A DNA stretch of 64,000 bases from Streptomyces sp. NBC_00490 (GTDB lineage: Bacteria; Actinomycetota; Actinomycetes; Streptomycetales; Streptomycetaceae): contig NZ_CP107869.1 of NCBI RefSeq assembly GCF_036013645.1, positions 9,610,001 to 9,674,000 on the forward strand, in the 5' to 3' direction. The first letter of the stretch is position 1; the number at the start of each line of letters is the position of its first letter. The notes below the pieces were generated by a model, which saw only the letters and a program-made list of their open reading frames with translations, ran no database searches and was not told the origin of the DNA. This document shows, piece by piece, positions 26,501 through 34,783 of this stretch. The translations under genes and the position numbers were made by a program.

Positions 26501-27335
26501 CGCGGCCCATCGGTCCGATCAGCAGAGTCGCTCGACCGACCGCCTCCGCGAGCTGTGGATGGGTGCCGCAGTGGCCGTAGAAGTCACCCCGCACGGCGAT
26601 GGCCACGCGCAACCGGCTCGTGGGTTCGCGGGCGGCCAGCAGCAGATCCAGGAAACGGTCACGCTCCGCGCGGTCCTGGCAGAGGGTGAACAGCTCCTCG
26701 AACTGGTCGACGATCACCCAGGTGTCCAGGCCACCGTCCTCGCCTTCCCCGTTCCCGTCCCCGTCCCCGTCGGACTTCGGGACGAGCGCGCGCTCGTGGG
26801 TGCGCGCGGGCTGTTCACCAGGGGTGAGTACCCGGATCACCGCCGGGCGGTCGGCGCCCTGCGCCTGCCGCAGAGTGGGGATCAGCCCGGCCCGCAGCAG
26901 CGACGACTTGCCGCTGCCGGAGGGGCCGGACACAACCGCGAACCGGTGCGTGCGCAGCAGCTCCAGCAGCTGGCCGACCTGCTTGTCCCGGCCGAAGAAG
27001 AGAGCACTGTCACCCGGTTCGAAACGGGCCAGGCCCCGATAGGGCGCCCGCTCCTCGGCCGAGGCCGCCCGCACGTCCGCATCCGCCTCCCGCCAGCGCC
27101 GCTCCCATTCCTCGGGATCGGCGTCCAGTACCTGGACGTACGCCCGCAGCAACGCGAGCGAGGGCAACTGGTCGCCGGCCGCCGCCTGCGACAACGCGGT
27201 CGTCGAGTATCCCGCCCGCTCGGCCATCTCCCGGTACGGCGGCTTTCCCGCCTTCTCGCGCAGCAGGCGCAGTTCGTGCGCGAGCCGCTGCACGGGCCCG
27301 GCCTCGGGGTCCACCGGCTTCTCTCGTCGTCCCAC
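23586..27335 (-). CDS. XRE-HTH, nSTAND-type NTPase, membrane segment and WD40 repeat protein
   Basis: The 1249-residue protein has an N-terminal XRE-like helix-turn-helix (about 15-75, YREMAERAGYSTTALSQAAAG). A STAND-class NTPase follows: YRGLARFEPGDSALFFGRD, Walker A GPSGSGKSSLLRAGL, Walker B WVIVDQFEELFTLC. A helical region and one transmembrane segment at about 515-540 (LLAVGLSAFLVLALAAGLLAW) come next. The last 620 residues form about 12 to 14 WD40 blades (for example VTALAFSPDGTRLAVGDSTGHVTLWDG). STAND proteins are ATP-driven switches that oligomerise on a signal. The GTG at 27335 has GAAAGG 9 nt upstream; the ATG at 27368 is the alternative. Such genes are frequent in Streptomyces and their triggers are unknown. 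Confidence 0.88.
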   Translation of the reverse strand: MGRREKPVDPEAGPVQRLAHELRLLREKAGKPPYREMAERAGYSTTALSQAAAGDQLPSLALLRAYVQVLDADPEEWERRWREADADVRAASAEERAPYRGLARFEPGDSALFFGRDKQVGQLLELLRTHRFAVVSGPSGSGKSSLLRAGLIPTLRQAQGADRPAVIRVLTPGEQPARTHERALVPKSDGDGDGNGEGEDGGLDTWVIVDQFEELFTLCQDRAERDRFLDLLLAAREPTSRLRVAIAVRGDFYGHCGTHPQLAEAVGRATLLIGPMGREELRDVITQPAIAEGLNVERALTARVVDEVSDQPGALPMLSHALLETWRRRRGRTLTLAAYEEAGGVRGAIAATAEQVYGDLAPEQARTARRILLRLITPGDGAPDTRRPASRAELGSDARDVLERLVAARLVTLDGDTVELAHEVLITGWPRLAGWIEEGRGRLRAQRLLGESARAWQQLDRDPGALYRGTRLTQAEELFAGQPQDDLAELERSFLNASRAARDAEREAGTRAARRTRLLAVGLSAFLVLALAAGLLAWQRDRASDEEAAKAAARRLATVADSLRSADPRTAALLSVAAWRLAPLTESRSALLDAQARPERDAFTDPQTGENSRRFLTDEGRALITVTGSEVTVRDVADHRVTATYRLPAGAEISDAGLDARSVVLIGQDGGELWNLAAHRPVAELGDAAYWAASDGSAFGTGPVDSPGPVTVRRGGDGKVLFSTRTPRALTAAAVGPGGRLLALCPADGAPQVWDTVQGKRLPGSWDKAGGTLCGTGSGADHGSRQLRFSGDGRRLAVLSGNTATVWEVSGGQQVADFQSGGTSGFTQAVLSPDGRFLATADDQEIAVWSLSLGGGQVFHTPLAGAEVSGLTWAPGKGRTLRHLDGATVRTYDLSDRLDAHWQSTPADVTALSPDGTVLATATRSGSGYRFELRAARTGAVLARTTLGALPGDGADGVPPLAFSPDGRALAVADTVSSHGSLRQRFTIWDVPAHRIRTSFQTSGAADRIVSALALGTGGRTLLAARSPSGDGTTEVWDTAAHRRTAGLSALNADRLALRPDGRLLAGSADRYAELPSGHVRGRALADGRQVTALAFSPDGTRLAVGDSTGHVTLWDGDLRTRTGILTGTSDTVSVGEPEAVGALAFSPDGDTLAVGGRNGTLRLWDSAGQRLLGSDLPTPGDEIDTLAFTRDGSTLYAGGPDVLLQRHPVGADDVARILCDRVGGGLTEAQWETYVPGLPYRQVCAAAR

Positions 27336-27957
27336 CGGGCCGTACCTTTCGCCCTGCAAACACACCATTGACCGGCGCCCAACCTACGTTCGGCCGCGGA
27401 GCCGAGCCAATTCCGGCCCAGTCCGCGGACGCGGGACGGACACGGCCGTGCCTCCGGCCGATACGGGGGAGACACGGCGCCCGAGGCCTGCACGAGGGGG
27501 GGGGCGGGCGGGCCCCGCGCGGGAGCTCGGCCGTTCGGCCGGGGTGCGCGGCACTCTGTGTCGCCGAAGGTGGCCTTTCGGTCGGGTCGCGCCGTGGATC
27601 TCCTGAGCAGCGTGCGCGTCCTCGGCGTGTCTCCCGGACCGGAAGGTCGTCGGCGGGGCCCTCCTGAGGGTGTCCGGCATCGTCCTTCTGCTGTCGGCCA
27701 CAGGCGTGGGCCTGCTGGTCGCCGGTCTGGACGGCACTGCGCTGTGGCCTCAGCTGGTGGTCCGGCCGATCGGTCTGGCCGCGGTCCTGCGGCCCACCGC
27801 CTGGCGGCCGAGGTGGCTCCCCACGGCACACGTGTCCGAGCAACTGGTCACCGGTTGCTGGACGTTCACGCAGGGGGACGCCCGGGAGAACCTGGAGAAG
27901 ATCCCGGACACCGCGGACTCCTCCGACACAGCGCGGGCGTCCAGGCAGGCCAGGGAG
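27336..27957. other. 622-base region without a convincing gene
   Basis: The region is GC-rich with a G run near 27490. From 27670 a plus-strand frame encodes a hydrophobic stretch (VLLLSATGVGLLVAGL) that could be a transporter remnant, but it soon turns into antisense of the MaoC-like gene. No intact gene, RNA or clear operator was seen. Confidence 0.4.
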
Positions 27958-28428
27958 TCAGACCGCGACGCTCGCGCTCCCGTCCGCAGGTCGCTGTTCC
28001 CAGAGCGTCTCGCCTTGGACCTCCATGACGACGGTTCCGGAGTCGTTGGTGAGGGTGCCCCGGCTGCGGACCACGGCTGTGCCGTCGGCGCGGGGGCGGA
28101 CCTCCATGATCTCCATGGAGCCGTGCAGTACGTCCCCGGGCCTGACCGGCGCCCGCATGCGCACGGGTCCGAGTTCGCGGCCGGCGATGAGGGCGGCGCG
28201 CGACAACACCGCGTCCACCACGAGGCGTTGGAGAAGTGCGACGGTGTGGAAGCCGCTGGCGATGAGGCCCCCGAAACGGCTCGCGGCCGCGGCGTCCTCG
28301 TCCGTGTGCAGGGGGAGAGGATCGAAGCGGCGGCCGAAGTCGAGGATCTCCTCCCTGGACACCTCGGTGCTGCCCAGCTCGAACACGGTCCCGGCGTGAA
28401 GGTCCTCGGCGTAGAGCACGGCGCTCAC
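27958..28428 (-). CDS. MaoC-like hotdog dehydratase
   Basis: The 156-residue single hotdog-fold protein carries the hydratase motif LDFGRRFDPLPLHTDEDAA, with the Asp/His pair, followed by FGGLIASGFHTVAL. It probably hydrates an enoyl-CoA or a related thioester in the cytoplasm. I chose the GTG at 28428 (VSAVLYAEDLHAG) because it gives the normal family length; upstream in-frame sequence is proline/arginine-rich and unlike the family. It lies 131 bases downstream of the MarR gene on the same strand and may be controlled by it. Confidence 0.8.
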   Translation of the reverse strand: MSAVLYAEDLHAGTVFELGSTEVSREEILDFGRRFDPLPLHTDEDAAAASRFGGLIASGFHTVALLQRLVVDAVLSRAALIAGRELGPVRMRAPVRPGDVLHGSMEIMEVRPRADGTAVVRSRGTLTNDSGTVVMEVQGETLWEQRPADGSASVAV

Positions 28429-28559
28429 CGCCGTTCCGGCGTCGGCGCGGACCTTGCAGGATCCTGTTGTCGGGCGGACCGGTCGATGTGCACGCCGTGT
28501 CGCATGCGGTCTCCGTTCGTGTCCTTGTCGCGGTGGCTGATGGCGGTCGGGCCCAGGCG

Positions 28560-28985
28560 TCAGTCGAGTTCCGTGACGAACCGCCAGAGCAGACGGCCGA
28601 AGGTCTCGACGTCCTCGTCGGGCCATCGGCCGAGCCGCTCCTCGAGGCCCTGGCGCTGGTGTTGCCTGACGCGGGTCAGGCAGGCGAGACCGGTGTCGGT
28701 GAGTTCCAGCAACTTGGTCCTGGGCCGCGACGGGTGGGCCACCCGTCGCAGCAGGCCGTCGTCCTCGAGCGCGGACAACTGACGGCTGACGGTGGACTTC
28801 TCCAGGCCGTATCGCTCCGCCAGATCGGAGGCGGTCGGCTGGGGGAAGGACCCCACGTACGACAGCATCGTGTAGGCGACGAAGGACAGTTCGTCGTACA
28901 TCCTGTTCTCGCGCACCTTGGCGTTGCGGGAGAACAGGATGATCGCCTCGTGGATCACGTCGAGGGGCTCGTCCCGTGTCGGCAT
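28560..28985 (-). CDS. MarR-family transcriptional regulator
   Basis: The 141-residue protein has the winged-helix core TASDLAERYGLEKSTVSRQLSALEDDGLLRRVAHPSRPRTKLLELT, the typical MarR recognition helix and wing, with dimerisation helices at both ends. The ATG at 28985 gives the usual family length. Its target is probably its own promoter or the downstream MaoC-like gene. Confidence 0.88.
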   Translation of the reverse strand: MPTRDEPLDVIHEAIILFSRNAKVRENRMYDELSFVAYTMLSYVGSFPQPTASDLAERYGLEKSTVSRQLSALEDDGLLRRVAHPSRPRTKLLELTDTGLACLTRVRQHQRQGLEERLGRWPDEDVETFGRLLWRFVTELD

Positions 28986-29068
28986 GGCGACATCATTGAG
29001 TTGCGCGAAGCAACTGTCAAGGTTGTGTCGTGCAACTCTCGTCCCACTGGTGGGCCGCGACCCCGAAG

Positions 29069-29091
29069 GGGACACCCGAAGGGGGTGTCCC
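29069..29091. terminator. Perfect hairpin in a divergent gap
   Basis: GGGACACCC and GGGTGTCCC form a 9-bp stem with a 5-nt loop. It lies upstream of MarR, not after an intact gene, so it may be left over from a lost gene. Confidence 0.4.
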
Positions 29092-29298
29092 GACATCCAG
29101 CGCGAGCCTGTTCGCGCAACGGATCGTCGCCCCGCATCACCGTCCATGGCACGGTCACGGTCTCCGGCGCGGGCGGCCGAACGGTGGTGATCAGGCCGAC
29201 GAACGCGTCGACCTGGCAGGCCGTGAACCTGTAGTGGGCCGACCTGAAGCCGGCCCAGTAACCAGGTCATCGTCTCCCGCGGGACCTCACCCATCCGG

Positions 29299-29323
29299 AC
29301 TTTGTCCTGAGTGTGGAAAAAGA
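29299..29323. promoter_or_regulatory. ROK-type operator candidate, site A (own gene)
   Basis: ACTTTGTCC and GGAAAAAGA arms are separated by 7 nt. The left arm is identical at 37180 and 40182, both upstream of genes in the same block. It lies about 160 nt upstream of the ROK start. Confidence 0.6.
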
Positions 29324-29347
29324 CGCGTCGAACTCCGACCTAAGTAC

Positions 29348-29376
29348 TTCCCAGTCTGGAAAATCGTTGTTACGTT
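29348..29376 (+). promoter_or_regulatory. Candidate promoter of the ROK gene
   Basis: TTCCCA (29348-29353) and TACGTT (29371-29376) are spaced by 17 nt, about 25 nt downstream of operator site A. Confidence 0.4.
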
Positions 29377-29456
29377 CCTCTTCAACAGCCTGACGGCGCA
29401 GTCGGTGCGGACAGGCGCCTGGATCCTCGGCCATGGGTGAGGGGAGGGGAGGGATC

Positions 29457-30647
29457 GTGCGACGGATGACTGCTCGACCTGAGAACGCGCATCAGGCGCG
29501 GCTGCTTCATCTGCTGCGTGACAACGGCTCCAACTCTCGTGCCCAGCTCGGTGATCTGGTGGATCTGTCCCGCTCGAAGCTGGCCGTCGAAGTGGACCGG
29601 CTGCTGGAGACGGGGCTGGTCGTCGCGGACGGGCTGGCCCCCTCGCGGGGCGGGCGGCGGTCGCACAACATCCGGCTCGCACCGACGCTGCGTTTCCTCG
29701 GTGTCGATATCGGTGCCACGTCCATCGACGTCGCTGTGACGAATGCGGAGTTGGAGGTCCTGGGGCATCTGAACCAACCGATGGACGTGCGCGAGGGCCC
29801 GGTCGCGGTCTTCGAGCAAGTCCTGTCCATGGCCGCGAAGTTGAGGGCGACGGGGCTCGCGGAGGGGTTCGACGGTGCCGGCATCGGCGTGCCGGGGCCG
29901 GTCCGGTTCCCCGAGGGTGTTCCGGTGGCTCCGCCGATCATGCCGGGCTGGGACGGGTTCCCGGTCCGGGAGGCGCTGAGCCAGGAGCTGGGCTGCCCGG
30001 TCATGGTCGACAACGACGTGAACCTGATGGCGATGGGGGAGCAGCACGCAGGCGTCGCGCGTTCCGTGGGTGACTTCCTCTGCGTCAAGATCGGTACCGG
30101 TATCGGGTGCGGCATCGTCGTCGGCGGTGAGGTCTACCGCGGGGCGACGGGCAGCGCGGGCGACATCGGGCACATCCAGGCCGTGCCCGGTGGCCGCCCC
30201 TGCGCCTGCGGCAACCAGGGCTGTCTGGAAGCTCACTTCAGCGGGGCCGCGTTGGCAGGTGACGCTGAGCAGGCCGCACGCGAGGGCCGGTCGGCGCAGC
30301 TTGCCGCCCGGCTGGAGACGGCCGGGCGTCTGACGGCCGAGGACGTGTCGGCTGCCGCGGCGGCGGGGGACGCGGTGTCCCTGGAGCTGATTCGGGAGGG
30401 CGGTAAGCGTCTGGGCCAGGTCATCGCCGGGCTTGTCAGTTTCTTCAATCCGGGGCTGGTGGTGATCGGCGGCGGTGTGACCGGGCTCGGGCACACGTTG
30501 CTGGCCAGCGTTCGGACCCAGGTGTACCGGCAGTCGTTGCCGCTCGCCACGCGCAATCTGCCGATTGTGCTGGGGGAGTTGGGGCCGGCGGCCGGAGCGA
30601 TCGGCGCGGCGCGGCTCATCAGCGACCACGTCTTCTCGCCCGCCTGA
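29457..30647 (+). CDS. ROK-family transcriptional repressor
   Basis: The 396-residue protein has an N-terminal winged helix (about 8-60, NGSNSRAQLGDLVDLSRSKLAVEVDRLLETGLV) followed by a sugar-kinase-like ROK domain. The ROK signatures are present: GVDIGATSIDVAV, MVDNDVNLMAMGE, GSAGDIGHI and the zinc site CACGNQGCLEA. It probably senses a sugar and represses the genes that follow. The GTG at 29457 has a strong GGAGG about 9 nt upstream; ATG starts at 29433 and 29466 are less well placed. Operator-like elements recur upstream of itself, of the inositol-phosphate-synthase-like gene and of the dehydrogenase gene. Confidence 0.9.
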   Translation: MRRMTARPENAHQARLLHLLRDNGSNSRAQLGDLVDLSRSKLAVEVDRLLETGLVVADGLAPSRGGRRSHNIRLAPTLRFLGVDIGATSIDVAVTNAELEVLGHLNQPMDVREGPVAVFEQVLSMAAKLRATGLAEGFDGAGIGVPGPVRFPEGVPVAPPIMPGWDGFPVREALSQELGCPVMVDNDVNLMAMGEQHAGVARSVGDFLCVKIGTGIGCGIVVGGEVYRGATGSAGDIGHIQAVPGGRPCACGNQGCLEAHFSGAALAGDAEQAAREGRSAQLAARLETAGRLTAEDVSAAAAAGDAVSLELIREGGKRLGQVIAGLVSFFNPGLVVIGGGVTGLGHTLLASVRTQVYRQSLPLATRNLPIVLGELGPAAGAIGAARLISDHVFSPA

Positions 30648-31017
30648 CCGCTGCCCGACCCGGTCGGCAACGGATCACCACTCGGCCACCGCACCCCCGT
30701 GGCCTCGCCACGACGTCACTGCAAACCCACTGGCGTCGCCCGACAACGCGCCTCGGTGACCCCGAGGCGCCATCACGACACCCGTAGCACCACGGCAAGA
30801 CCACCGCTCCACCACAGTCCTGCCGTATCCAGCGCTTGAAGCGCCAGCGGCCGACCGGCTCCCAACACCCCACAGTTCTCAGGCCATTGGGCCTGCCCTG
30901 CTCAGCCCCTTCGCCCCGGCGGCACGCCGCCCCGGGCTTCCCAGAGCTGTCCACGTACCCGAACCACCCTGTCCGGCTCCGCTCGTTCACGGCCCGTACC
31001 CGCCGAGGGGATTCCTC
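30648..31017. other. Intergenic region before the ABC importer operon
   Basis: The region holds a terminator after the ROK gene and about 250 bases of C-rich sequence leading to the importer. No copy of the ROK-type operator was found here. Confidence 0.45.
30748..30770 (+). terminator. Terminator of the ROK gene
   Basis: GCGCCTCGG and CCGAGGCGC form a perfect 9-bp stem with a 5-nt loop, 100 nt past the ROK stop. Confidence 0.6.
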
Positions 31018-32541
31018 ATGGCACCACCAGCACCCCTGCTCACCATGTCCGGTATCACCAAGTCGTTCCCGGGTGTTCGCGCCCTGGACGGTGTGGATCT
31101 CGAGGTCCAGGCCGGTGAAGTCCACTGCCTGCTCGGCCAGAACGGAGCCGGCAAGTCCACTTTGATCAAAGTGCTCGCCGGAGCGCACCAGCCCGACAGC
31201 GGTGAGATCACCTGGCGGGGCGAGGCCGTGACCCTGGGGTCGCCGATCGCCGCCATGCGCCTTGGCATCGCCACCATCTACCAGGAACTCGATCTGATCG
31301 AGGGGCTGTCCGTCGCGGAGAACGTCTTCCTCGGGCACGAGCCGACCTCCGCCGGGTTCGTCGTGCGCGGCTCCGCCGCCCGTACGGCGACCGCGGAGTT
31401 GCTGGAACGCTTGGGGCACTCGGAGATCGCCCCCTCGCGACTCGTGGGTGACCTCTCCGCGGCGCAGCAGCAGATCGTCTCCATGGCCCGCGCGCTGTCC
31501 CACGAGGTCCGGTTGATCGTGATGGACGAGCCGTCGGCGGCGCTCGACCCCGAGGAGGTGGACAACCTCTTTCGGATCGTGGGTGATCTGACGGCTGAGG
31601 GGGTCGCCGTCATCTACATCTCCCACCGCCTCGAGGAGATCCGGCGCATCGGGGACCGGGTCACGGTCCTGAAGGAGGGCCGGTCGGTCGCGGGCGGGCT
31701 GCCCGCCGAGTCGACGCCGACCCAGGAGGTCGTGTCCCTGATGACCGGGCGGAATGTGGAGTACGTCTTCCCCGAGCGCCCCCACACCGGGTTCGCCGCG
31801 GGTAAGGATCCGGTGCTGACGGTCGAGGGGCTCACCCGGCGAGGGGAGTTCGCGCCAGTCGATCTGGAACTGCGGCCCGGTGAGATCGTCGGTCTGGCCG
31901 GGCTCGTCGGATCCGGGCGCAGCGAGATCCTGGAGACGATCTACGGGGCTCGCAGGCCTGACGGCGGCCGGGTCCTCGTCGAGGGCACACCTCTGCGCCC
32001 GGGAAGCGTCCGCGCCGCCGTCCGCGCCGGCATCGGCCTGGCGCCCGAGGAGCGCAAGGCGCAGGCCCTGCTGATGCTGGAGTCCGTCAGCAGCAACGTC
32101 TCGGTCTCCACCCTGTCCAGGTTCGCCCGCGCGGGCTGGATCGACCGGCGGACCGAGCGGGCCGCGACCCACCAGGCGGTTCGGGAACTGTCCCTGCGCC
32201 CGGACAATCCCGATGCCGCGATCAGGACCCTGTCCGGCGGCAACCAGCAGAAGGCGGTACTCGCACGCTGGCTGCTGCGGGGCTGCAAGGTGCTGCTGCT
32301 GGACGAGCCGACCAGGGGTGTCGACATCGGCGCCCGGGCGGAGCTCTACGCCGTGATCCGCCGGCTGGCCGACGAGGGCCTGGCCGTACTGCTCGTGTCC
32401 AGTGAGGTGCCCGAGGTCCTGGGTCTCGCCGACCGGGTGCTGGTGCTGCGTGAAGGCAGCGTCGTGCATACCGCGGACGCCCGGGAGCTCGACGAGCACC
32501 GTGTACTCGATCTTGTGATGGAAGGGAGCCCGACGCCATGA
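31018..32541 (+). CDS. Sugar ABC transporter ATPase with two nucleotide-binding domains (RbsA/MglA type)
   Basis: The 507-residue protein has two fused ABC domains. The first has Walker A GQNGAGKSTLIKVL, a degenerate signature (LSAAQQQIVSMARAL) and Walker B LIVMDEPSAALD. The second has a relaxed P-loop (GLVGSGRSEILETIYG), signature LSGGNQQKAVLARWL and Walker B VLLLDEPTRGVDIG. This is the CUT2 pattern of ribose, galactose and inositol importers. The ATG at 31018 follows GAGGGG. Its stop overlaps the permease start (ATGA). Confidence 0.92.
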   Translation: MAPPAPLLTMSGITKSFPGVRALDGVDLEVQAGEVHCLLGQNGAGKSTLIKVLAGAHQPDSGEITWRGEAVTLGSPIAAMRLGIATIYQELDLIEGLSVAENVFLGHEPTSAGFVVRGSAARTATAELLERLGHSEIAPSRLVGDLSAAQQQIVSMARALSHEVRLIVMDEPSAALDPEEVDNLFRIVGDLTAEGVAVIYISHRLEEIRRIGDRVTVLKEGRSVAGGLPAESTPTQEVVSLMTGRNVEYVFPERPHTGFAAGKDPVLTVEGLTRRGEFAPVDLELRPGEIVGLAGLVGSGRSEILETIYGARRPDGGRVLVEGTPLRPGSVRAAVRAGIGLAPEERKAQALLMLESVSSNVSVSTLSRFARAGWIDRRTERAATHQAVRELSLRPDNPDAAIRTLSGGNQQKAVLARWLLRGCKVLLLDEPTRGVDIGARAELYAVIRRLADEGLAVLLVSSEVPEVLGLADRVLVLREGSVVHTADARELDEHRVLDLVMEGSPTP

Positions 32542-33563
32542 CGCAACCGGCCACCGCGGCGCAGAAGCAAACACCGTCCGACGCCAAGTCCGCGGAGGAT
32601 CAGGGCAGTTCACGTCGGCCCGGGCTGCGGTTCGACGTGCGTACGCTGTCCCTGCTCGGAGTCCTCGCCGTCCTCGTCGCGGTCGGCGGGATCACCGCAC
32701 CGGACGAGTTCCTGGCGACGAGCAATCTGCAGCTCGTCCTCACCCAGGCATCCGTGATCGGCGTCGTCACCGTCGGCATGACCTTCGTCATCACCAGCGG
32801 CGGGATCGACCTGTCGGTCGGCGCGATGGTGGCTCTCGCCTCGGTGTGGGCGACGACCGTGGCGACCCAGGAGTTCGGGTTCGCCGGCATCCTCTTCACC
32901 GCGGTGATCGTCGGTGTGGGCTGCGGCCTCGTGAACGGTCTGCTGATCGCCTACGGCAGGATGGTGCCGTTCATCGCGACGCTGGCCATGCTCGCCTCGG
33001 CCCGTGGCCTGGCGTTGCAGATCACGGACGGCAGCACCCAGGTCGTGAGCGTGGACTCGGTGCTCGATCTCGGCGGCAGGGATTCCTACGTCCTTGGCAT
33101 CCCGCCTCTGGTCCTGATCTTCGGCGCGGTCACCGTCATCGGCTGGCTGCTGCTCAACCGCACCACCTTCGGCCGCCGCACGATCGCGGTCGGCGGCAAC
33201 GCGGAGGCCGCCCGCCTCGCCGGCATCGACGTCCGCCGCCAGCGTCTGTACCTGTACCTGCTCTCCGGGCTGTGCTGCGGTATCGCCGCGTTCATGCTGA
33301 TCGTGCTCGCCGGTTCGGGCCAGAACACCAACGGCAACCTCTACGAGCTGGACGCCATCGCCGCGGCGATCATCGGCGGCACCCTGCTCAGCGGCGGCCG
33401 CGGCACCATCATCGGCTCCGTCCTCGGTGTCCTGATCTTCACCACGATCACCAACATCTTCGCCCTGAACAACCTCGAGACCGCTGTCCAGCAGATCGCG
33501 AAGGGCGCCATCATCGTCGCCGCCGTCCTGGTCCAGCGCCGCTCGCTGCACGGCGACACCTGA
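32538..33563 (+). CDS. Sugar ABC transporter permease (RbsC type)
   Basis: The 341-residue CUT2 permease has about eight to ten helices, with the family segments MTFVITSGGIDLSVGAMVAL, GLVNGLLIAYGRMVPFIATLA and GTLLSGGRGTIIGSVLGV. It overlaps the ATPase gene by 4 bases. The N-terminal 35 residues are polar and cytoplasmic. Confidence 0.92.
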   Translation: MTQPATAAQKQTPSDAKSAEDQGSSRRPGLRFDVRTLSLLGVLAVLVAVGGITAPDEFLATSNLQLVLTQASVIGVVTVGMTFVITSGGIDLSVGAMVALASVWATTVATQEFGFAGILFTAVIVGVGCGLVNGLLIAYGRMVPFIATLAMLASARGLALQITDGSTQVVSVDSVLDLGGRDSYVLGIPPLVLIFGAVTVIGWLLLNRTTFGRRTIAVGGNAEAARLAGIDVRRQRLYLYLLSGLCCGIAAFMLIVLAGSGQNTNGNLYELDAIAAAIIGGTLLSGGRGTIIGSVLGVLIFTTITNIFALNNLETAVQQIAKGAIIVAAVLVQRRSLHGDT

Positions 33564-33579
33564 CGCCGTACCGCACACC

Positions 33580-33612
33580 GCCGGACGGCGGCCCCTGACC
33601 CCGCCGTCCGGC
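33580..33612 (+). terminator. Intra-operon hairpin between permease and binding-protein genes
   Basis: GCCGGACGGCGG and CCGCCGTCCGGC form a perfect 12-bp stem with a 9-nt loop. Inside an operon it may act as an attenuator or as an mRNA-stabilising element. Confidence 0.5.
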
Positions 33613-33665
33613 AACCCCGCCTTCCCCAACCGACGTACACCGCCCAGTCGAAGGGTCGATCCGCC

Positions 33666-34715
33666 ATGGCAAGAACCCCCGCCACCAGCCGCAGAGCGCT
33701 GCTGTTCGGCACCGCAGCCGTTTCCGCCGGCGCGTTGTTGACGGCCTGCACCAGCAATGAGCCCAAGGACCAGGAACCGGCCGCGGACAACGCCGCCCCG
33801 GTCGCCGACGACAAGCCGGGCAAGGCCGTCACCATCGGCTTCGCCGGCCCGCAGGCCGACCACGGCTGGCTCAACGCCATCAACGACAACGCCAAGTCGC
33901 GTGCGAAGAAGTACTCCGACGTCACGCTGGAGATCACCGAGGGGTCCAACGACACCGCCCAGCAGATCGGCCAGATCCAGACCCTGATCAACAAGAAGGT
34001 CGACGTGCTGGTGATCCTGCCGGCCGACGGCAAGGCACTCACCCAGGTCGGCCTGCAGGCCATGAGGGCGGGCATCCCCGTCATCAACCTGGACCGCGTC
34101 TTCGCCTCGCCGCAGGCCTACCGGTGCTGGATCGGCGGCGACAACTACGGCATGGGCCTCAACGCCGGCCACTACATCGGCGAACAGCTCAAGGACACGA
34201 AGAACGCCAGGGTCGTCGAACTCGCCGGCCTGGACAACCTGGAGCTGACCCAGCAGCGCACCAAGGGCTTCGACGACGCCCTCAAGAACTACCCCAACAT
34301 CAAGAAGGTGGCCCGCCAGGCGGCCGACTTCACGGTGGAGTCCGGGCAGGCCAAGATGGCCCAACTCCTCCAGGCCCAGTCGAAGTTCGACGCGCTGTGG
34401 AACCACGACGACGACCAGGGGGTCGGCGCGCTGCGCGCCATCGAGCAGGCCGGTCGGGACGACTTCCTGATGGTCGGCGGCGCGGGTGCCAAGTCCGCGA
34501 TGGACGCCATCAAGGCCGGCGACAGCGTGCTCAAGGCGACCGTCCTGTACCCGCCGACGATGGCCGCCTCCGCCATCGATCTCGCCCGGGCGCTCGGACA
34601 GGGCAAGGGCGTCGGCGGCCTCGCCGAGTTCGAGATCCCGTCCTCGCTGACCCTCTACTCGGCCGTGGTCACCAAGGACAACGTCGACCAGTACCTGCCG
34701 ACCGGCTTCATCTGA
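33666..34715 (+). CDS. Sugar ABC transporter binding lipoprotein (RbsB type)
   Basis: The 349-residue protein has a signal with twin arginines and a lipobox (SRRALLFGTAAVSAGALLTAC), suggesting a Tat-exported lipoprotein. The mature part is a periplasmic-binding-protein type 4 fold: TIGFAGPQADHGWLNAINDN, QTLINKKVDVLVILPADG and GIPVINLDRVF. It captures a sugar or polyol for the CUT2 importer. It is the third gene of the importer operon, separated by a strong hairpin. Confidence 0.9.
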   Translation: MARTPATSRRALLFGTAAVSAGALLTACTSNEPKDQEPAADNAAPVADDKPGKAVTIGFAGPQADHGWLNAINDNAKSRAKKYSDVTLEITEGSNDTAQQIGQIQTLINKKVDVLVILPADGKALTQVGLQAMRAGIPVINLDRVFASPQAYRCWIGGDNYGMGLNAGHYIGEQLKDTKNARVVELAGLDNLELTQQRTKGFDDALKNYPNIKKVARQAADFTVESGQAKMAQLLQAQSKFDALWNHDDDQGVGALRAIEQAGRDDFLMVGGAGAKSAMDAIKAGDSVLKATVLYPPTMAASAIDLARALGQGKGVGGLAEFEIPSSLTLYSAVVTKDNVDQYLPTGFI

Positions 34716-34783
34716 CCGGGCCGGGCCGTGCGCCGCGCGAACACAGTGATGAGTCAGTGACACTCCGACGAGGAGGAATCCGT

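Larger units (their letters stand above)
28986..29456. other. Divergent intergenic region between MarR and ROK genes
   Basis: The region holds a perfect hairpin (29069-29091), a ROK-type operator candidate (29299-29323) and a promoter candidate (29348-29376). On the minus strand, about 29010-29250, one frame reads like protein (HYRFTACQVDAFVGLITT) but has stops and no start, so it may be a gene remnant. Confidence 0.5.

Noticed and set aside
27670..28782. Plus-strand frame of 370 codons over the MaoC-like gene
   Set aside because: After the first 60 codons it is the antisense of the MaoC and MarR genes, with no family likeness.
34124..34783. In-frame extension of the MocA-type dehydrogenase upstream of 34784
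   Set aside because: It overlaps the binding-protein gene in another frame and lacks sense; 34784 has an AGGAGG site and a Rossmann start.
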